Both the position numbers and the translations under genes were made by a program. From Podila epigama (Eukaryota > Mortierellomycota > Mortierellomycetes > Mortierellales > Mortierellaceae), in contig JAAAVE010000855.1 in NCBI GenBank assembly GCA_015679605.1, positions 2,410 to 12,762 of the forward strand: a DNA stretch of 10,353 nt, in the 5' to 3' direction. Below the pieces are notes generated by a model. The model saw nothing but the letters and a program-made list of their open reading frames with translations. It did not search any database and was not told the DNA's origin. Positions 6,079 through 10,353 of this stretch are shown here, in pieces. Within the stretch, counting starts at the first letter, position 1; every line of letters begins with the position of its first letter.

Positions 6079-9000
6079 TTACTGGAGAAGCTGTTGTTGT
6101 TGTTGTAGTCGCTCACTCTGTACAATGTCTGCAACAATGGCCACGCTGTTGCCTAGAATATAACGCACAAACTTGGACCCTGTAATGGCTCCCGCAGCAT
6201 AAAGCGACTGGTCAACAAGCAGTGGTGACATCAAGTCCGCAGCATCTTCAGACTTGCGTTTCAGTGCTTCTGGCGCGTTGTTTTCATCAGCCGTTGATGG
6301 CTGCTCGCAACAGACATTGTTCTCAAGACAACATACTTGGGTCAGACCATTGGATGCACTTTCCACTGTTTGGATGGTGATGGCTGCCTGCACATCGTCT
6401 TCTTCCTGTTTCAAAACTGATACTGGTGCAGTGAGCAATAGTGAGGTTGCGGACGAGGAGGCGGATGTCCTCAGAGAACTGCACTGCGAGCTCGATGGCG
6501 TGACAACAGAAGAGGAGCACGCTGAAGACTGAGTACTGCTGCTGTTTTCACCCTTTTCTGCTGTCGAAATCTTTCTTCCTGCTGGCTGGCACACTGTCGA
6601 CACTGCTGCTGCGATCGAAGCAGAAGCCGCAGAAGCACAGAGAGCAAGAAGTGGAGGGATTGAGAGGCTTGGGCAAATAACACGCCGAGACCCCAAGAGT
6701 GGCGAGCATGGCATTGAGATACAGGATGAGGCGGAGGATGACTTGTCTAATGAGAGCGGAGCAATGTCCACGTTCGTCTTGCTTGATTCAGTTGTCGATT
6801 CAGTCGACTCTTTCGCGTCTTTCGAGCATTGCTTAGATTCAGATGGATGCCTAACAGGATAACAAGGCAACCTTGTACATTTCTTGGGCCAAGATGTCGT
6901 CTCGACAAAGGGGAACACGGATGTTGAGGATGCCAAGCCCAAACCACGTGGCTCGGCGTCTGAGGAGTTCAAAGGCGATGAAGACACTCCCGTTGGAATA
7001 ATACGAAAACTGTACAAATCAGAGACGAGTGGTCGCAGCAACGTCAGCACTTGAGATTGCTGCAGTGGTTCTTCCTCGTCCTCATCTCCATCTTCGTCAC
7101 CATCACTATTCTCATCCTCTTTGCCGTCACTGGAGCACCTGGTCGTGCCACAGGTCTCCTCTGCAGCTTGTTCCTTTTTGACTTGCACATCAGATTCTGA
7201 AGGCTCCTTTCGTGTCGCCGCCGCCGCTGCATCATTGCCTTGTTGCCTTTGGCCTAGAAAAGTTCTTCGGCACAACACTTGAGCACACTTGAGCGCCTGT
7301 CTCTGCCAAAACTGTTTCTTTTGCTCTTGGAGCTCAGGCTTCAGAACTGGGGACCGTGGAGGCGTGCAAGGCGGTGTGAGGATGTCGGCCGTCGACAAGG
7401 CGTCGTCGTCAACTCCAATAATTGGGTCACTATCACGGCGTTCTCGTCGGTGTCGACGTCGTTGTCCTCGTCGTCCTGCCCCAAACCTGGAATGCAGGCC
7501 CAATGGTGGCATCGTGACCGCTGGTCCAGTAGAAGTCGAAAGCATCTCTTGTGCAAGCGAGCCTTTGAGAAACCCCATGTGCACCTGCTTTCCAATAAAG
7601 ACACCGACAGCAGCCACTTGTTCCTTGACGGCCCCTCCATGGCTCAAAACCAAGACAGCCTCCCCTGTCAAAGGATCGTAACTGGCGATGGATGCATCGG
7701 GTAGGCCACGGTAGGAACAGTTAGAGCAAAGGGGCAAACGTCTAGGCTTTTGATCGGACATGTTCTTTAGGCGTTCACGCTGCTCCTCTTGAATTAACTT
7801 GCAAGCGGCGCAGTTCGAGGACTCTTCAAAGAAGGAGCTCCCTGTTGTGGTAGTGGTATTCTGGCACACTTGAACGGGGTTGCGCAAGTTGGCTGAACGC
7901 TTCATTTTCATCCAAACAGAGTTGTATTCCGGGTAGACATCACGATGACAGCGCTTGAGAGGCGACGGTTCTAGAGCAGTGTAGTGGCGATAGATGTGGA
8001 TGATTCGGCGCCAGGGCTGCGTCTCTTGAATCAAGATTATAGCGTCTGCAGCCGAGAGCCCTGTTCCGACAATGATGATGGGACCAGTCTTGTCGCTCCC
8101 TCCTGCAGTTGCTTGAAGTTGGGCTGCAGATACTACCGTTTTATCTCCAGAGGTTAATGTCATGTAGGGCAATGGCGAAGGAGGTGGAGAAATTGGTCGT
8201 GAAGAGAGCGCATTTTCGCGTTCTCCATTGTGTCGTGCCATCCATGCTTCAAGCTGCCGGCAGTCATGGAACGTTTGTTGGATCATGGGCGCGGGCACAG
8301 GGGTGGGCTCGCATGGATTGGCACTCACCGCCGCCAACTTTTTAGGCTGGTCAAAAGTACCTGTCGACAAGACGATAGTTTTGCAGCGCACCAAAAATTT
8401 TGTTTTTTTCCGGGAGGTCTGGCCAGTTCCTTGTGCGGTCGAGTGATCAATGTGGCCAAGGACAGCGTATCGATAAGGGCGGCATCGTGGACAGTGCATG
8501 GCGTCTAGAGAGTCTAGAGACGAGAGTTGAGGGTCGAGGTAACAGCAACAGTGGCCCTCCAGATCCTTAAGATGATGGATTGCAGTGACAGTTGTAAAGT
8601 TTGAAAAGTTGGACTGAATCCCTGTTTGACGGACATATTCCTTATAGTAGGCAGAGACGGTGGATCGAAGGGGACGATCGAGTTTGTGATCATGTTCAGG
8701 ATGGTCGCGTAAAAAGTCCGAGAACGAGTAGAGTGGTAGCTCCATGTGTTCACTATAGCTAAGACGATTGCGGGACAAAAAATGGAAAAAAGGGTGTCAA
8801 TGGATATGACACTGGCAATTGTCACTAGTAATGATATGCTTTACGTTAACAGACTGCATAGTTACCTTAGTGTTTGGTTATGATCATGCTCCATGTCAGC
8901 CCAAATGCCGCCTACGTCACCTCGTCCAAGGACGACATGCGACCGCGCTGATGTGGTGGCACTTGATGAAGAATGCTTCCAGGCAAGGAAGGAAGGGTAC

Positions 9001-9122
9001 TCGCCGCGATAGGTATCAAGGTATGGATGGGCGAGAGAATCAAACATGGCGCTAATGGGATTAGCATCACGACCAGCCTCGGCAAGTTGATGTTGGATGT
9101 GGCCTGTGAGATGGATAAAATC
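6079..9122 (-). CDS. OSGIN-family flavoprotein-like protein, 5' incomplete, join(6079..8758, 8866..9122)
   Basis: Two exons give 978 residues and end at TAA (6081-6079). Family assignment rests on blocks shared with animal OSGIN1: D-x-x-x-L at the start, NPISAMFDSL, LAWKH, HVVLGRG-x-x-GGIW (62-74), a YY-x-x-Y-V block, STGTFD (216-221), IIIVGTGLSAADA (about 312-325), VYPEYNSVWMKM, and C-terminal LYAAGAITGSKFVRY (about 933-947). GTGLSA is the nucleotide-binding turn expected of such flavin/NAD(P)-type enzymes. Animal members are linked to oxidative stress and growth control; the substrate here is unknown. Unusual features are Cys clusters at about 154-178 and at 402-433 (CX2C-X24-CX2C), and a disordered insert at about 487-930. 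The insert holds a basic run (RRGQRRRHRRERR), Ser/Thr-Pro sites, an acidic stretch and Ser-rich runs. The N-terminal GxGxxG exon is not seen, so the start is unknown; 9122 is the inferred 5' exon edge. Confidence 0.85.
8759..8865 (-). other. Spliceosomal intron (107 bp) in the OSGIN-like gene
   Basis: The minus-strand donor is AG|GTAACT at 8866/8865 and the acceptor is CTTAG|C at 8759/8758. A pyrimidine-rich stretch (CCCTTTTTTCC and TTTTTTGTCCC) precedes the acceptor, and CATTGAC is a possible branch site. Splicing rebuilds the codon AGC and joins ...NQTL-S-YSEH..., restoring the continuity seen in OSGIN family members. Without splicing the upstream frame ends at a TAA inside the intron. Confidence 0.85.
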
Positions 9123-9127
9123 CTAAA
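9123..9127 (-). other. Inferred 3' splice site (TTTAG) of an upstream intron
   Basis: The conserved frame continues upstream of Met at 9047 through DFIHLTGHI, which still aligns with the family. It then meets an in-frame TAG whose AG is a good acceptor (ACAACTACTTTAG|GAT), with a possible CTCAC branch site about 20 nt earlier. At least one more exon must therefore lie above 9123. Confidence 0.65.
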
Positions 9128-10168
9128 GTAGTTGTGAGTTGTCGTATAAAAAAAAGTTTATCTTTAGCATAGGCCACAAGCGATACTATGAAATCCAGGG
9201 GATAAAGAAGGACGGACACACGTGTCCTGCATCAAAAACTACTGCCTTGACAGCGTTTCACGAAATCACGATTGTACATGACCATTCACACACACACACA
9301 TGCACAAACAAACACGCAATACAAATGCGCACGCTTGCATTGTTTTTTGTTGGTTTTTTTTTCTTCACCTCAATCCACTCTAATGGCAACAACTGACCCA
9401 TCACAAGTAAACATGGTTCAAAAAGGGAGATTGGCGTGGAAGGAATGTGAACGAAAAGAGAGCGAGAAAACGAAAGGGACACATGGACATTGCATTGGAT
9501 GCGTACTATATAAAGCAGGTGGAGTGCATAAAGATCGATGGCGAAATATGTGCATAAGAAAACAAGAGAAAGAGAGATGAGATGTAGCAAGCATGGCCGT
9601 GCGATACCATGGATAAATATCTTGTAGGGATAGGGATGAAGGGGGGCTATTGTGCACGCGTTACCGACCATAAGGATGATTGATGCACACTGCTCAATGT
9701 TGGTGGATAGGCAATGATGTTATTGACGCCTTCATCGCTCTTAGATGCAATTACTTGGCATGTAGCAATTACTCGACTTTGACTCGTTTGTCTTCTTTTA
9801 GCCGGATACAAAATAAACACAAACCATGAAATGTATATGCACAACTCATCGGGTCGAGATTCAGAAAAGTCCAATGAGTGCATGCGGATAATTTAGAGTC
9901 TGTTGATACCATATGGTGTCATCACTCTTGGCCCTACCTAAGCCTCATTGCTGTGTGTTCGGCGTGTGCTCACACTCTCCATGAGTGTTACACCACTTTT
10001 TTTTTTTTTCTCCCTCTCCTTCCCTCCTTTCCACCGCTGAACTGCGCGAGTTCCGATTTCTTGCAATTGGGATTGGACAGTAAGAGAGCAAGTGCATAGC
10101 CAGGGATGAGGGATGGGAAGGAACAAGACAAAAAAAAATGCATTGCGGAATGGTAAAAAAGACACACA
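9128..10168. other. Spacer that should contain the first exon and promoter of the OSGIN-like gene
   Basis: No frame on the minus strand shows the expected G-N/G-G-P motif, so the missing exon was not located. Elements seen are ACACGTGT (9218-9225, CACGTG core), (CA)7 at 9287-9300, a perfect TATATAAA in plus orientation at 9507-9514, and T13 at 9997-10009. Nothing else looks like a gene. Confidence 0.5.
9287..9300. repeat. (CA)7 dinucleotide microsatellite
   Basis: Seven perfect CA units, followed by a looser TGCACAAACAAACACG stretch. Confidence 0.8.
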
Positions 10169-10353
10169 ATGCTACTGCAGAATAAACAAAGTGAACAAGT
10201 GCAAAAAAAAAAAGGAGAAAGAGCGAATCTGCTCAAGGACAACTCGGTCCTGCTTCAACGGCCAAGTCTGAGCAGGAACAAGAACAAGAACAATAACACG
10301 AACAGCATGAACAAAATCAACAAGAATAAGAACAGTGTGGGTGAGGAAGGGGG
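10169..10353 (+). CDS. Possible 5' end of an unidentified plus-strand gene, runs off the window
   Basis: A frame opens at ATG 10169 (A at -3) and stays open to the window edge: 61 codons plus two bases, beginning MLLQNKQSEQ and ending NSVGEEG. The middle (ANLLKDNSVLLQRPSLS) looks protein-like, while the part after it is Asn/Lys-rich and comes from CAAGAA-type repeats. The frame also crosses an A11 run at 10203-10213, where a length error would break it. No domain is recognisable, the sequence is A-rich, and a chance open frame is quite possible. If real it is divergent from the OSGIN-like gene and shares its upstream region. Confidence 0.3.
   Translation, partial: MLLQNKQSEQVQKKKGERANLLKDNSVLLQRPSLSRNKNKNNNTNSMNKINKNKNSVGEEG
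10272..10335. repeat. Degenerate (AACAAG)n repeat
   Basis: Imperfect AACAAG/AACAAT/AACACG hexamers, with AGG and AGC variants. Inside the candidate frame starting at 10169 they would encode Asn-Lys alternation. Confidence 0.6.

Noticed and set aside
9601-9690. Minus-strand ASIILMVGNACTIAP as the missing Rossmann motif of the OSGIN-like gene
   Set aside because: It has V-G-N but lacks the following G-P, and the residues after it (HPYPYKIFIHG) do not match the S-G-Y-x-P-Y segment. There is no convincing donor at the right distance. Chance resemblance is more likely.
1-10353. CRISPR array, insertion sequence, phage or bacterial operon
   Set aside because: The repeats are microsatellites without unique spacers, and no transposase or integrase is present. 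Gene structure is eukaryotic, with an intron and a poly(A) signal.

Overview
The window looks like nuclear DNA of a filamentous fungus, most plausibly an early-diverging one (Mucoromycota/Mortierellomycota type). Supporting features are long eukaryotic coding regions without ribosome binding sites, a GT-AG intron of 107 bp that joins two halves of one recognisable protein, an AATAAA signal, and spacers full of homopolymers and microsatellites. The taxonomic guess rests on general look and was not tested by a search.

Layout: positions 1 to about 3005 hold no gene I can support. This stretch is a spacer rich in simple repeats: GT-rich, CA/GA, (CAA)10, (ATC)15, (CTCAA)5, TTTC, and a long purine-rich plus strand. 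It also holds one good hairpin at 605-657. Two large genes follow, both on the minus strand and head-to-tail. The first (3006-5642) encodes an 878-residue WD40/beta-propeller-like protein with very acidic N-terminal and central regions. Its C-terminus matches the Elongin C-binding BC-box consensus. An A25 tract in mRNA sense lies 5 nt upstream of its best start codon. A short spacer (5643-6078) carries this gene's promoter side and the poly(A) signal of the second gene.

The second gene (6079-9122, at least two exons) is a clear member of the OSGIN family of flavoprotein-like proteins. It matches animal OSGIN1 in the GGxW segment, the TGTFD segment, the GTGLSAADA segment, the YPEY segment and the C-terminal LYAAG/FVRY block. 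It differs by carrying two cysteine clusters and a disordered insert of about 440 residues. The first Rossmann motif (GxGxxG), expected before the first exon seen here, was not found.

Positions 9123 to 10168 form a second spacer, which should hold the missing first exon and promoter of the OSGIN-like gene. At 10169 a possible plus-strand coding region starts and runs off the window. Nothing shows that the two main genes act in one pathway. A possible ubiquitin-ligase adaptor beside a redox-related flavoprotein is only a suggestive neighbourhood.
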